In this document: positions 1-10,194 of the stretch, in pieces
How the letters are laid out: the number at the start of each line of letters is the position of its first letter
Numbering within the stretch: position 1 is the stretch's first letter
Source of the DNA: Pseudoips prasinana
Lineage: Eukaryota > Arthropoda > Insecta > Lepidoptera > Nolidae
Reading direction: 5' to 3'
Assembly: GCA_951640165.1 (NCBI GenBank)
Contig: OX621241.1
Location: 16,373,001-16,437,000, forward strand
Length of the DNA stretch: 64,000 nucleotides
Program-made: the position numbers and the translations under genes
The notes under the pieces: generated by a model
What the model saw: the letters and a program-made list of their open reading frames with translations, nothing else
The model's database searches: none
What the model was told of the DNA's origin: nothing

Positions 1-304
1 CCACTACATCACTTGATTTCCTAGCCTCGCTCGGCACATCTCTTGTAGTGTAGGGTTGGCTTCGCGAGGTTTATACATACAGAGAAATCGAGCGACGTGT
101 GCGAGGTGTAGTGACCTAGAACGATTGGACTACCAGTCAATAAGATTGTCTTTGTAACAGAAAGACATGGAGTCTCCTAGCACTGCTCAGATACATACTG
201 ATCCCTTCGTACGTCTCTGGTGGAAACCGCTATAAAGTTTCACAGCTCCGATGCACATTATATTATGTATATTTTTCTAAATAAATTTAACACCCGCACG
301 AGGG
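1..304. other. Intron or upstream flank, nothing recognised
   Basis: This stretch precedes the first exon seen. It contains two CTCG-rich, partly inverted stretches (around 26-52 and 88-112), but I recognise no gene or known repeat. Confidence 0.4.
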
Positions 305-482
305 ATATAAATCTAAAGTCTGAGGTCGTGGGTTCGATTCCTACCCGGGACAAATCTTTGTGTGTGGGTGTAATTTATGTAGTATATGTATTTATTTAGA
401 AATATAAGTACGTTTATAAGTTGTCTGGTTGCCATGTTACAGGCTCTGCATTGTTTGGGATCAGATTTCAGGACAATGTTTA
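305..482 (+). repeat. SINE family B, tRNA-like, partial
   Basis: A pol III B box (GGTTCGATTCC, 331-341) is followed by a body shared with four other copies here (near 45860, 58015, 58775 and 60935): GACAAATCTTTGTGTG, then GTTGTCTGGTTGCCAT and TTTGGGATCAGAT. The tRNA-like head is short or truncated. It lies in the intron before exon 1. Confidence 0.6.
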
Positions 483-646
483 TATTCTTACACCATTCAC
501 GAATATTTTTAACTGGACATGGTATAAATTTAGACTGTTGCATCTGCAAGTTCACTTATTTAAAAATTGTGCCGCCAAATACTCTGTTAAATAGCTAAAG
601 TCGTGAAGTTCCACCTTAATATGATACTTTTTCTTCTTTGTTTTAG

Positions 647-861
647 AATGTAGGCTTAACCCAGATCTTGGATGTTTTAAAGCAAGATCTAGTTTTTAAT
701 GAGCACGATGAGTTTATTCCACGACGTACATTACAACCTACGCTAGAGCCGTCGCTACGCCGTAGCACGTTACAGCAACTCGCCGTCATATTACGGCAAC
801 AAGAGTTGCACGATACGTTTTTACAGTACGACGGATTGAGAGTTATTGTTGCTACACTCAG
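647..861 (+). CDS. Rotatin-like exon 1 of window
   Basis: The exon opens after TTTTAG and ends at CAG|GTAAGA. It is read from phase 0 as NVGLTQILDVLKQDL and so on, with 71 codons plus two bases (AG) completed by the A of the next exon. It holds a basic, Pro-rich linker (RRTLQPTLEPSLRRS) followed by a long amphipathic helix. There is no start codon context, so earlier exons lie upstream of the window. Confidence 0.75.
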
Positions 862-912
862 GTAAGATAACTACTATTTATCATTAAAGAAATATTATTT
901 ATGGAAAAATGA

Positions 913-1021
913 GTTATAGTTAATTATCTGAGTTTTTTAAGTGTTTTTTTTTTAAAACCAATCCATATGATTGGTGATTATAAAAAAAAACACATCAAAA
1001 ACTCATATAATTAACTATAGA
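913..1021. repeat. Hairpin-forming MITE-like repeat
   Basis: Two arms (about 915-953 and 982-1020) are imperfect reverse complements of each other, built on TATAGTTAATTAT, GAGTTTTT and a poly-T/poly-A block, around a short loop containing CCATATGATTGG. No coding sequence is present. A small non-autonomous DNA element is the likely origin. Confidence 0.5.
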
Positions 1022-1245
1022 TATTTCAGCCTAAAGATTTAAATATAAAAATAATGTAATTTTTTTATTTAGGTATGGTACTCTCATTGCCTTCCTAGAC
1101 AGTCATGGGGTATGGGAGGGTTGTCTGGAATGTGTGCTAATTGCACGTCTGAAACCCATAAGGGTTGGCCTTACAATAATCAATCAAAAATAGTCCTACG
1201 AAACAAGATACGACGATATAAAGTTCATTCTACGCATCACAATCT

Positions 1246-1495
1246 AAACTGTACATACCCCGTACCTGCGTAACCGTACCTGGGTGTCGTAAAAGGCAAC
1301 TAAGAGATACGCCAGGTAGTCGGGCAGGAGCTCATGCGTACTGGCTACCACCTAAATGCAACCAACTCGCATGAAAACCGCTGTGATTTTGGCAAACCCC
1401 TCCAAATGGCAACATTATAGGAACCTTTCGGGAGGCCTATGTCCAGCAGAGAACGATATCAGGCTGATGGTGATGATGAGATGAAGAATTCTGTT
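1246..1495 (+). repeat. LINE 3' tail (lepidopteran GATGATG-ending family)
   Basis: The stretch contains GTCGTAAAAGGCAACTAAG, GTAGTCGGGCAGG, GGAGGCCTATGTCCAGCAG and ends in GATGGTGATGATGAG. The same order of blocks occurs at 61200-61436, and in reverse at 55557-55790. The repeated-trinucleotide end suggests a 5'-truncated non-LTR element, probably RTE-like. No ORF remains. Confidence 0.55.
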
Positions 1496-1545
1496 AGTGC
1501 GATTTCTGTATAGTCTGTTAATAGGTTTATTATTCTCGTTTTCAG

Positions 1546-1682
1546 AATGTCACTAATGGTGGATGATTACTTAGCATTTCCTGAGTGTGCCATTAGTTGT
1601 GTCTCCGTTTTGAATAGCGTCTGTTTCCCGAGCCGGCATAATTTGGCAAAGATACCTGACTTGCCTTCGCTTTTGATTAGAG
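1546..1682 (+). CDS. Rotatin-like exon 2 of window
   Basis: The acceptor is TTTTCAG and the donor is AG|GTAATT. The first base completes an Arg codon split with the previous exon; the last G is carried over to form Val with exon 3. The peptide includes DDYLAFPECAISCVSVLNSV, a Cys-rich helical segment. The exon is too short to show in a simple ORF scan and is supported by phase on both sides. The following intron is 12.2 kb and contains the BEL/Pao element. Confidence 0.72.
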
Positions 1683-1908
1683 GTAATTTTACATTCGTTT
1701 GCACATAAATATTTCTAAGTATTTCCGATGTGAACGACCTTTGATGTTGGCAATTCTGTTATTTTATATGATTAAACTAATCAAATGACATTAATATATA
1801 TTTTTATGTAAAAAGTAAATGACAGTCTATTATTAGGCAGCTGAATTCTTCTTTGGAGCGCATACAGCAGATATTAGTGCCAAATGTTTTCCTTTCAGCC
1901 ATTCATGT

Positions 1909-2158
1909 TGTCCAAATTATAATACTTTAATTATTGTATGCAATTTTTGTTAATTCATAAATCACTAGATGGCGTTATTCACCTCGGCTGAATGGCGCTA
2001 TGGTTTCGTTCACATCAAATATATACGTCTAGAAGGAAATTTTATGGTGTTGAGAATTTGTACGGTGACTTTTGTAAGTAAATAGAGCCTGTGTAAATAT
2101 ACGATTGTTTCAAGTGAAGTGTTGTCATTGGAAGAGTTCCTGGGTACCAAATTTTACA
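1909..2158 (+). repeat. 5' LTR of BEL/Pao element
   Basis: It is 250 bp, starts TGTCCAAATTATAATAC and ends CCAAATTTTACA. It is identical to the 3' LTR except for one base. The sequence just after it, TGGTCCTATCGAGTCGG, occupies the usual primer-binding-site position and starts with TGG as tRNA-complementary sites do. Confidence 0.9.
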
Positions 2159-2634
2159 TGGTCCTATCGAGTCGGTTGTCACTGGATTTTTAAGGATCAG
2201 CAGAGAAGCCAGTGGTAGACTATCACTGAAGTGCTTTGGCGTCGCCGCCAGAGGACGCCACCGCGGCACAGAAGTTGGTGCCTTACACCGTCGCCGGCAG
2301 AGGGCGCCTCCGATACTGTTGCGGAAGGAGTTGGCTACAGCAGCAGGAAGATCCCCAAAATCAGTGAAGTTCAACGTAAGAGCGAGCGCCCCCTAGTGAG
2401 CGTAATTTTCAACAAAGTGTAGTGAGTGGATTTAAACTGTGAGTACATTTGAAGACTTTAGTTTGGTTTTATAGACTTATAGAATAGTTTTGCAAAAGTG
2501 TTGAGACGGGGAACCTATATCCGATTTTCAAAAATTACAAGTTTTTGTAAAACACTTGTAAAATTTTCAACTTTTTCATTAGCGACTTAGAAAAATTCAA
2601 CAATTTTATGTGTTGTACTTTATTGATATTTTAA

Positions 2635-3440
2635 CACGACTATTTTACAAAGGAGATCTATGAGAAAACAGAAGATCTGTACATCAATTATAAGTCTGAA
2701 CTCAAGGAAAAGATAAAGCAGTTAACACCGATGGTTGCGTCAGTTCAAACAAAACATGAAGCTGAAAGAATAGTTAATGTAAAATTGCCTAAGGTCATTA
2801 TACCCATATTTACTGGCAAATATACAGAATGGACTACCTTCCGAGACTTGTTTCTTTCGCTTATCCATAAGAATGCTACAATTGATGATGTACAGAAATT
2901 GCATTACCTGAAAGGCTATTTGGCAGGCGAACCAGAAGCCTGGAACATTCTAACCAAACGATATGAGAACAAACGCTATTTATCTAATTGTGTTCTGAAA
3001 AGATTAACCGCTCAACCTGTAGTCGTAGAGAATTCAAATGCCATTAAAGATCTATTGGATACAACTGTGGATTGTTTACACGCCTTAAGCGCTCTCGGTA
3101 TTGATGTAAAGGCCTGGGATGTTCTAGTTATTTTTCTAATAAGTGCAAAATTAGATAGCGAATCACGCAAGCTTTGGGAATCAAAGGTTAGTACTTTTGA
3201 TGACTTACCAACATTTGATGAATTTAAAAGCTTTTTAGAATCAAGGTTTCGTTCGTTAGAGTATCTAGACACTTCCAAGCTTCTAAACAAAAATCCACCG
3301 TTAGTAAACCAAACTCCTTTCATGTTGTTGATTCAAAGCAAAGTAGCAGTTCAAATGTTTCCTGTCCATATTGTAAAGAAGATCATACTTTAAGGCATTG
3401 TAAACAGTTTTGTAAAGAGAATTACAAAACTCGGAAGTGA
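2635..3440 (+). pseudogene. BEL/Pao gag, N-terminal part, frameshifted
   Basis: From about 2635 the frame reads through YEKTEDLYINYKSELKEKIK into the ATG at 2731, and then the Pao gag core: KLPKVIIPIFTGKYTEWTTF, HYLKGYLAGEPEAW and RKLWESKV, matching the family's conserved FxGdyteW and LkGeA patterns. The frame stops at 3393. The following zinc-finger-like text (CPYCKEDHTLRHC) is in another frame, so an indel lies near 3340. The upstream start of gag is not clear, because a stop at 2632-2634 precedes this frame. Confidence 0.75.
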
Positions 3441-3456
3441 TTTTGTCCGAACCAAG

Positions 3457-3472
3457 AAGCTATGTTACAACT
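3457..3472. repeat. Target-site duplication of R1-like LINE, left copy
   Basis: AAGCTATGTTACAACT occurs here and again at 8500-8515, exactly bracketing the minus-strand LINE. Read in the gag frame it encodes part of a zinc knuckle (KLCYN|C), so the insertion point is precisely known. Confidence 0.9.
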
Positions 3473-3803
3473 TTTATTAATCACGGGACTAGTCCCTCCC
3501 TCTTACCCACCACTGCGACTCCTGTAAGCCAGGATCAACAGTGGCACACAATGAAATGACACTGAGCGGTGAAGCTCAGGCATGTCCCGGGGAATCGCTT
3601 TAACTGTCTTGGATCCCGCAACGAATTTAATCAGAAACAGAAAAAAGGAGGAGTTAGAAAATGAATCGTTCCACTTCCCTCCAGAGCAAAGCGGGAGACA
3701 GAATGATGTAAAGAGGCTATAGCCTCATAAAATGAGAGATTTGCAACTAGAGAAGCCAGCTGCAAAAGCACCGAGGATCAATTTAAGGGTCCTAAGTGAG
3801 CTG

Positions 3804-6800
3804 TTATATTTGATTCCAATAGTAGGTATGGCAAAAACGCTTAAACGCACGGAAGTTGTTCCTTGTTGCTACAAGATCCGTATAATAAACTACTCCAGAT
3901 ATTGGTTGCAAGCTGTTTAATATAATATCACGCTGATTTTGCCAGAGATCACACTCCCACAGGATGTGGTGAGCAGTTTGTTCATATTCGTTACCGGATG
4001 TTGAGCACAGACAGATTGGTGAAGATACTAATTTGAAACTATACAATTTACTTTTCAAATTGCCGTGTCCGGTAAGAAATTGTGCAACACAATGGTCTAT
4101 GATTAGCCAAGTTTTATTTAACCGTTCGCGTACGTCCGGAAAGAACTGGTGCAGATGGCGACCCTTGGTTGACGTATTCCATCTACATTGCCATTCATTT
4201 AGTAGTTCGTTATTTAAGTCAGCTATTGGCATAAATAGCCTGGTTATTTTCGCACGGTCGCGTAATGATAAGAAATCATTTTCTAAATTATCGCGCGTAG
4301 AATAATACATTGCTGCTCGTCTTTGTACTTCAAGATCAACCGGTAGTACACCCGCTAGGACAGGTAGGGCCTCTGTGCTCACTGTTCTATAGGCTTTACA
4401 CAGAAATATCAACGCCAACCTCTGGCTTTGTAGTAATTTACGGCGAGCAGCTCCGATGGTAGCCCTATCAGCCCACACAGGCGAGCCGTAGCATATACAC
4501 CCAAGATAGGTTGCCCCGTAAATGATTTTAAGAGTATTAAAAGAGAGGCCCCAGGTTGCCGTCGATATCCTTGTAAGTGCAAAAAAGTTTCGCTTAGCTT
4601 TTTCCCCAACTGATTTAATATGTTCTATAAACGAGAAATTCTTTTCTAAAACTAAACCCAAATAACAGGTTGATATTTTGCGTTTTACATAACATTATTA
4701 AGTTTTACGCCCGGGGGGGATTTTAGTTCACCTTTAAGAAGGAGTTGGTAGGTTTTATGAGGAGCAAATGTAAGGCGATTTCTTTTAACCCATTCACTTA
4801 TCATACTTAAGCAAGTTTGAGCCAGATTTTCCAACTCTCTCCTGGAGTTACCCTGTATAAGTAAGAGGCCATCGTCAGCATATGCCGTTAGAGAGCAGCG
4901 TGATGGCAAGGGTAATGTCAAGAAGTCATCAAAACCCAAGTTCCAGAGATACGGCGCGAGCACTGATCCCTGGGGGCAACCCATGGTTAACGATTTAGTG
5001 ACTCTGAAGTGACCAAGCTTAAGAGTTGCAGAGCCATGTACGAAATAAGATGTGATTATCGAATATATATTACTGTAACAACCGCGTAACTTAAGTTTTT
5101 GTAACAAAATTGGCCACCAAGTATTATCAAACGCCCCTGAAATATCTAGGAATATGGCCAAAACGTATTTACATTCGGACGAGTTTACAGCTTTCCTCAC
5201 TGAGATAGCTGCGTCCACTGTCGATTTACCCGCAGTAAAACCAAATTGATTTCCGTGAAATTTTGGTCCTCCCGGCAGCAATCGCGGTACAATAAGTCGT
5301 TCTAGATAGAAGCTTGCCTAAGGAAGGCAGTAACGTTATTGGTCGGTATGACTTAGGGTCTTCAGGCAGTTTATCGCCATTTTTTGGTATAATACGAATA
5401 AAACCGCTGCGCCAAGAACGCGGAAAAGTCCCTTCAGATATGCAACGATTAAAAACTTTTAGTATTGAATCACCGGATTGTTTTGTGGCTTCTATTATCA
5501 TTTTGTTGGATATTTTATCTTCACCTGAAGCTTTGTTAACAGGTAGCGATTTCACAGTATTCATAAACTCATTAATTGTAGGAAGACTAGACATATAGGT
5601 AGCGGGTGGATTGTTTGCCCACTGTCTAATCTGCTTATGGTAGTCATTATCGTTCAAGGAACTATCATCAGGTATGAGCGAATTAAGTAAGGATTCCGTG
5701 GTCTCCTCTATGCCACTGGTGTAGGTATTATTGATTTTTATGTTTTGAATATAAGCTAAATCTATAGACCTATTTGCTTTAAACTCATGGTATAGGGGCG
5801 ACCACGGGCCTTCTTTATCTAATTTATTGACTATTTTTCTAATAAGATTGCCTTTGGATTTCTCTATTGACGAGCGGTAACGTGAACGAGCTATTTTGAG
5901 ATTTATATATGCATTATTTAAAACATCGCCTACAATTTTACGTTTTTTTAGTTTAATATATTTTTTACGTGCTCTCCGAAATTCACATCGAACTTTAATT
6001 AAGTAGTTATTCCACCAATCGCATCTTCGAATATTAGTGGTAGGGACGCGGCCTATGGCAATATCGGCACAGTAGGTAAAAGTGTCCGACATCATTACAG
6101 CACATTCCTCTGTTGTTAGTTCATCCCGGGTGAAATCCCTGGCATGCGCGGCAAAAAGAGCTCTGAAAACATCCCAATCGGCCCCTTTGAGCCGATATCT
6201 ATAGTTACCGTAAATAGCCGTAGGTCTTTGTGCCAACCGAGGAACAAACTCGTACACGATTAAGCGGTGATCACTGGATGAAGCGTCAGGCAACACGCCA
6301 TCCATCTATTCGGACGTCTGAGCTTGAAAAAGTGACGTCAATAAAAGATTCGCCAGTAGGGCTACAATAAGTAGGCGGTGCCTCAGGAGTGTTATGTATT
6401 GATAGATTCATCTCGACGGCGTTCCGCCGTTCTGTATCGCTTGAACGGTATTTGCCATACCATAACGTAGAGGATGCGTTAACATCTGCGCCAATAATAA
6501 TTTTGTGTCCTTTGAGGGACATCAAAACATGGCGCAAGTGATGTAAATGGGGACCGACAGGATCTGAATACTGAAAATAACAGCTCACTACGTAAACTTT
6601 CCAGGATGGGGATGATATTTCAGCGACAGCACAGTGTGACGTCATGAGGTTTCGCATAGCGCTTACCGTAAAATTAGTACACCTTACGTAAATAGCAGCC
6701 CGTGATTTGTTGTCTAGCTGCACCAATTTATTTTTTAAACGCGCATATTGATATTGTTCTTGTACAAGCACTATATCTAAGTTGTATTCATTGACTAAAG

Positions 6801-6867
6801 TTTCCAACTCTGATGTCGCAACCCTATCGTTGTGAAGATTTAGCTGCCCTATTTTTAAGTAAGCCAT
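3804..6867 (-). pseudogene. LINE ORF2 (endonuclease plus reverse transcriptase), three frameshifts
   Basis: ATG at 6867. The endonuclease shows GQLNLHNDR, QEQYQYARL, IIIGADVNASSTLWYG and SSSDHRLI. The reverse transcriptase shows NKASGEDKIS, YRPITLLPSLGKLL, FLDISGAFDNTWW, MGCPQGSVLAP and the catalytic AYADDGLLL. The end has YLGCICYGSPVWAD and a Cys-Cys-His-Cys motif (CLCSTSGNEYEQTAHHILWEC region). The text occupies four consecutive frame segments (6867-6286, 6305-5226, 5281-4685, 4661-3804), so at least three indels break it. Catalytic residues are retained within the pieces. Confidence 0.88.
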
Positions 6868-6868
6868 A

Positions 6869-8189
6869 TTAATATTTGGTATTTAGCACTAACTGCTCAA
6901 GTTTATGCTTAAATGTGGGGCAGTTGTCCGAGCCGCATTTGTGGTCGTGAGGTTTTTTTATATGTTTTACACGATGCACAAACTGGTTTAAATTCTGGGT
7001 CATTGTGGTGCTTACATGATTTTGTGGGATGTGCTTCTGCGCATAAGGCACAGGTAGGTAATTTATTACTACAGTACTTGAAAACATGCCCATATTGCTG
7101 GCAGTTTAAACACCGAACTACCTCTAAATCATCAATAAAGCGGCATGTAGCCCAGTCGATGAAAAGTTTTTCTTTAGTGCTGACTAAATGTTTTCTAATC
7201 TCCGGTTCGAGCTCAATTCCCACCCACTTGCGCCCATTAGCTACGTTACGCTTGCGCACAATTTTAGTTTTAGACGTAAAATCGTCTTCGCTGACTTTAA
7301 GATCACTATCTTTGATATTTTGCCTGTATAACGCCGTTAAAAAGACCTGGTCGTCCATTGACGACGGTATATCTTTTATAAGTATGCGCGGTCGTCGCCC
7401 GGATGGAGTTTGAAGTTTTAAACCCGCCGAACGAATGGCCTCGACAGAGCGAATTTTATTGAGTTGGGTTTCATTTGCCACTCGGAGTACAACGCCAGAA
7501 TTGGAAGTTTTTTTAACGCCTACTATTTGAAAAACGTCGTCCGCGGGTTTTATAGCCTTCATAAGCGCTTCCTTGGTCGCCGACGAAGTCGCGTACTCCG
7601 CTGATCGCTCAGCGGTGGGATACGCAATAATTGAAGGAACCGGTTTTCGCGTCTGTACTATGGGGGCGGCGGTTTTTTTCGGTAAACGCAGTTTTAATTG
7701 TTCCGCGTACGTAGGAATCTCAGAATTGGTTTTATTTACGCAAAGGTCTAACTGACGTTCTGCGTTCGCCAATTTAGTTTCATTGCATGAAGATTTAAGC
7801 GCAAGTAATGAAATAATACTGGTAAGGCGCTGCGTACAATCCATCACCGATAGCTTATTCGCGATATTCATACCCGAGTTGGAATCACTGACTAATTCGT
7901 TAACCTTTGACAGATAAACGGAAGCTTGTGTCACAAGATCGCAATAATTATATTCCGCACTGTTTGTATCGCTAATATTTAATGAAGACGAATAATCGGA
8001 TTGAGATCCCCGAAAACGTTTTATGTCCGATTCCTGTTGACCATCGGGAGTACAAAATGTCGGTGACGCATCGTCTAACACTCGTTTGTTGAAGCCTGAA
8101 GGGGGCGTTCTGGGAGTCTGTTTACTTCTCCCAAATGCGTTTCGCCCTCTATCGGGGGGGACATCATTCATTTTTGACATGTTATTCAC
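6869..8189 (-). pseudogene. LINE ORF1 (gag-like nucleic-acid-binding protein), frameshifted
   Basis: ATG at 8189 opens a polar N-terminal region, then a conserved middle (RPRILIKDIPSSMDDQVFL) and zinc knuckles: CLNCQQYGHVFKYC and CALCAEAHPTKSC, with a third starting CASC. After CASCKTYKK the frame is lost at a run of seven T/A near 6953-6960. The original C-terminus (containing KCGSDNCPTFKHKLEQ) continues in the neighbouring frame to a TAA at 6869-6871, one base before the ORF2 ATG. ORF1 proteins of this class coat the LINE RNA. Confidence 0.85.
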
Positions 8190-8499
8190 ACGAAATAAGC
8201 AAGCGCTTTAATGTAAACAGCACGATAACTAATTTAGCACGATAACAAGTAACTGTGACTATGACGCGGTACCCTCACAAGAAAAAAGTTAAACTTACTC
8301 ACCGAACGATAATTTGAACTAAAATCCAGATATTACTTATTAAAACACTTAAAAAACTTACAGATTGTAGTATTTAGCACTAACACTAAAGCTAGAAACA
8401 AAACACAGGTCACAAAACAATCACGAAATAGCAGAAAAATAATATTATTTCACAGCGAACCTCCGACGCACTGAGCCGTAGCGTAGCGGGAAGGGAAGT

Positions 8500-9462
8500 A
8501 AGCTATGTTACAACTGCTTAGGCTCAAATCATTCAATCAAATACTGTCGCGTTAAAACTACATGTCAACTTTGTAACCGTAAACACCACTCACTATTACA
8601 CCCAAAATCTTCTTCCAGATCAACGTCACCTAGTAGTAGTCGGAATCAGCAAACCGAGATACGTGCCGTTAAGTCGATGGTTTCTCAAGCTGCTTCTGGT
8701 ACGGCACAGGAATCACAGGTTCTAACAGTTTCGTCAAATTTCTCCAAAAACGTAAGTCCAAGTCGAGTTTTACTAGCTACCGCTCTAGTCGAAGTACAGA
8801 CTGAGAAAGGGTATATTCAACTGCTGAGGACGTTATTAGATCAAGGATCTCAAACTTCCTTTATAACAGAATCGGCAGTCCAGTTGCTCGGTCTTAAGAA
8901 AATACCTGCTAAAAGCACGATATCAGGTATAGGTGGCGAAGACCGTAAATTTAGCTCTAAATTTATGGTGTCATTTACTGTCATATCACGCTACGATCCC
9001 AACTTCAGTGTTGAGGTACGAGCTTATGTCTTACGCACTATCACTTCATTGATTCCATCAAGAAGTATTTCACTACCACCTTGGCCTCAACTTAAAGATT
9101 TGGCTCTGGCTGACCCAGAGTACCACACCCCAAACAAAATCGATGTTTTGCTTGGAGCAGAAGTTTACGGCCAAGTTCTTAGAGAAGGTCTGGTTAAATG
9201 CGGTCCAGGGCATCTTATAGCTCAAAATACAACTCTGGGCTGGATTTTATCTGGACAATCACACCCAGATCTCGATCTTGACTCAACAAACATTCATAAT
9301 TATTTAGTTAGCATGCATTCACATGCCAATGACAATGATTTGCTCAAAAGGTTTTGGGAAATTGAGTCAGATACCACTAGCTTGAAAAAGATTCTTTCTC
9401 CAGAAGAGGAGCAATGTGAAGAATTCTATGCTAGTACTACAAAGAGAGACGCCAATGGGTGA
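8500..9462 (+). pseudogene. BEL/Pao gag zinc knuckle and aspartic protease
   Basis: The frame resumes at the right target duplication with LCYNCLGSNHSIKYCRVK and CQLCNRKHHSLLH, the paired zinc knuckle split by the LINE. It then runs into a Pao protease region, with VLLATALVEVQTEKG and the active-site block LLDQGSQTSFITESA. Asp-Gln-Gly here replaces the more usual Asp-Ser-Gly, a known variant in BEL elements. It ends at a TGA at 9460-9462. The same frame continues beyond as YVVKLPFRE, so the stop probably replaced a CGA (Arg) codon. Confidence 0.85.
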
Positions 9463-10194
9463 TATGTTGTTAAACTTCCATTTAGGGAAATTTACCCACA
9501 CAATAAAATCGGACAAACCAAAGAGATTGCACTCAAACGATTTCATCATCTCGAACGTCGTTTCAAGAAGGATCCTGAAATTAAAAAGAAATATACCGAC
9601 GTTATACAAGAATACCTTGATCTTGGTCACATGGAGATCGTCTACCCTGAAACCGATACCAAGCAGTCAGAGGCAGTCTATTTGCCTCATCACGCTGTAG
9701 TTCGGGAGGATAAGACAACAACCAAGGTCAGAGTTGTGTTCGACGCGTCTTCTAAAGGCTCTAAAGGTATGTCACTGAATGATATGCTGATGGTAGGTCC
9801 AACTATTCAACCGAAACTGCGCGCTATCATCATAAAATGGCGTTTATATCCAATAGTTTTATGCGCTGATATCGTTAAGATGTATCGGCAGAACAAAGTT
9901 GCTTACGAAGATACCCATTACCAACGTCTTTTCTGGCGAAGTGACCCTGCATCTGAAATAAAAGAGTATCAATTATTAAGAGTTACCTTTGGTACCGCAT
10001 CTGCGCCTTACCTTGCTGTGAAGTCATTGCAGCAGCTAGCACACGATGAAGGTGAGAAGTTACCACTGGTCTCTGAAAGGCTAAAAAGTGAGTATTACGT
10101 AGATGATTTTATGTCAGGTTGCCAAACCATAGAAGAAGGAAAGAAAATACACAGGGAAATGGAAATGTTACTTGGGAATTTGGACAGGATTTGA
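9463..10194 (+). pseudogene. BEL/Pao reverse transcriptase
   Basis: In the same frame as the protease after one nonsense codon, it reads YVVKLPFREIYPHNKIGQ, YLPHHAVVRED, KVRVVFDASSKG, VLCADIVKMYRQ and the catalytic YYVDDFMSG (10093 onward). RT copies the element's RNA into DNA. The frame is lost at about 10175-10194, where the sequence continues in another frame as FELQKWLTNN. Confidence 0.88.

Larger units (their letters stand above)
3473..8499 (-). mobile_element. R1/Jockey-type non-LTR retrotransposon inserted in BEL gag
   Basis: This is a complete-looking LINE of 5,027 bp on the minus strand with a 16-bp target duplication on each side. It has a 5' UTR of about 310 bases, ORF1 with CCHC knuckles, and ORF2 with an apurinic-type endonuclease, reverse transcriptase and a C-terminal Cys/His motif. 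Its 3' end (plus strand 3473 onward) is A-rich rather than a long poly-A. A related 3' tail lies at 46455-46622. It has frameshifts in both ORFs. The order endonuclease, RT, CCHC-like tail points to the R1 clade or a close relative. Confidence 0.88.
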
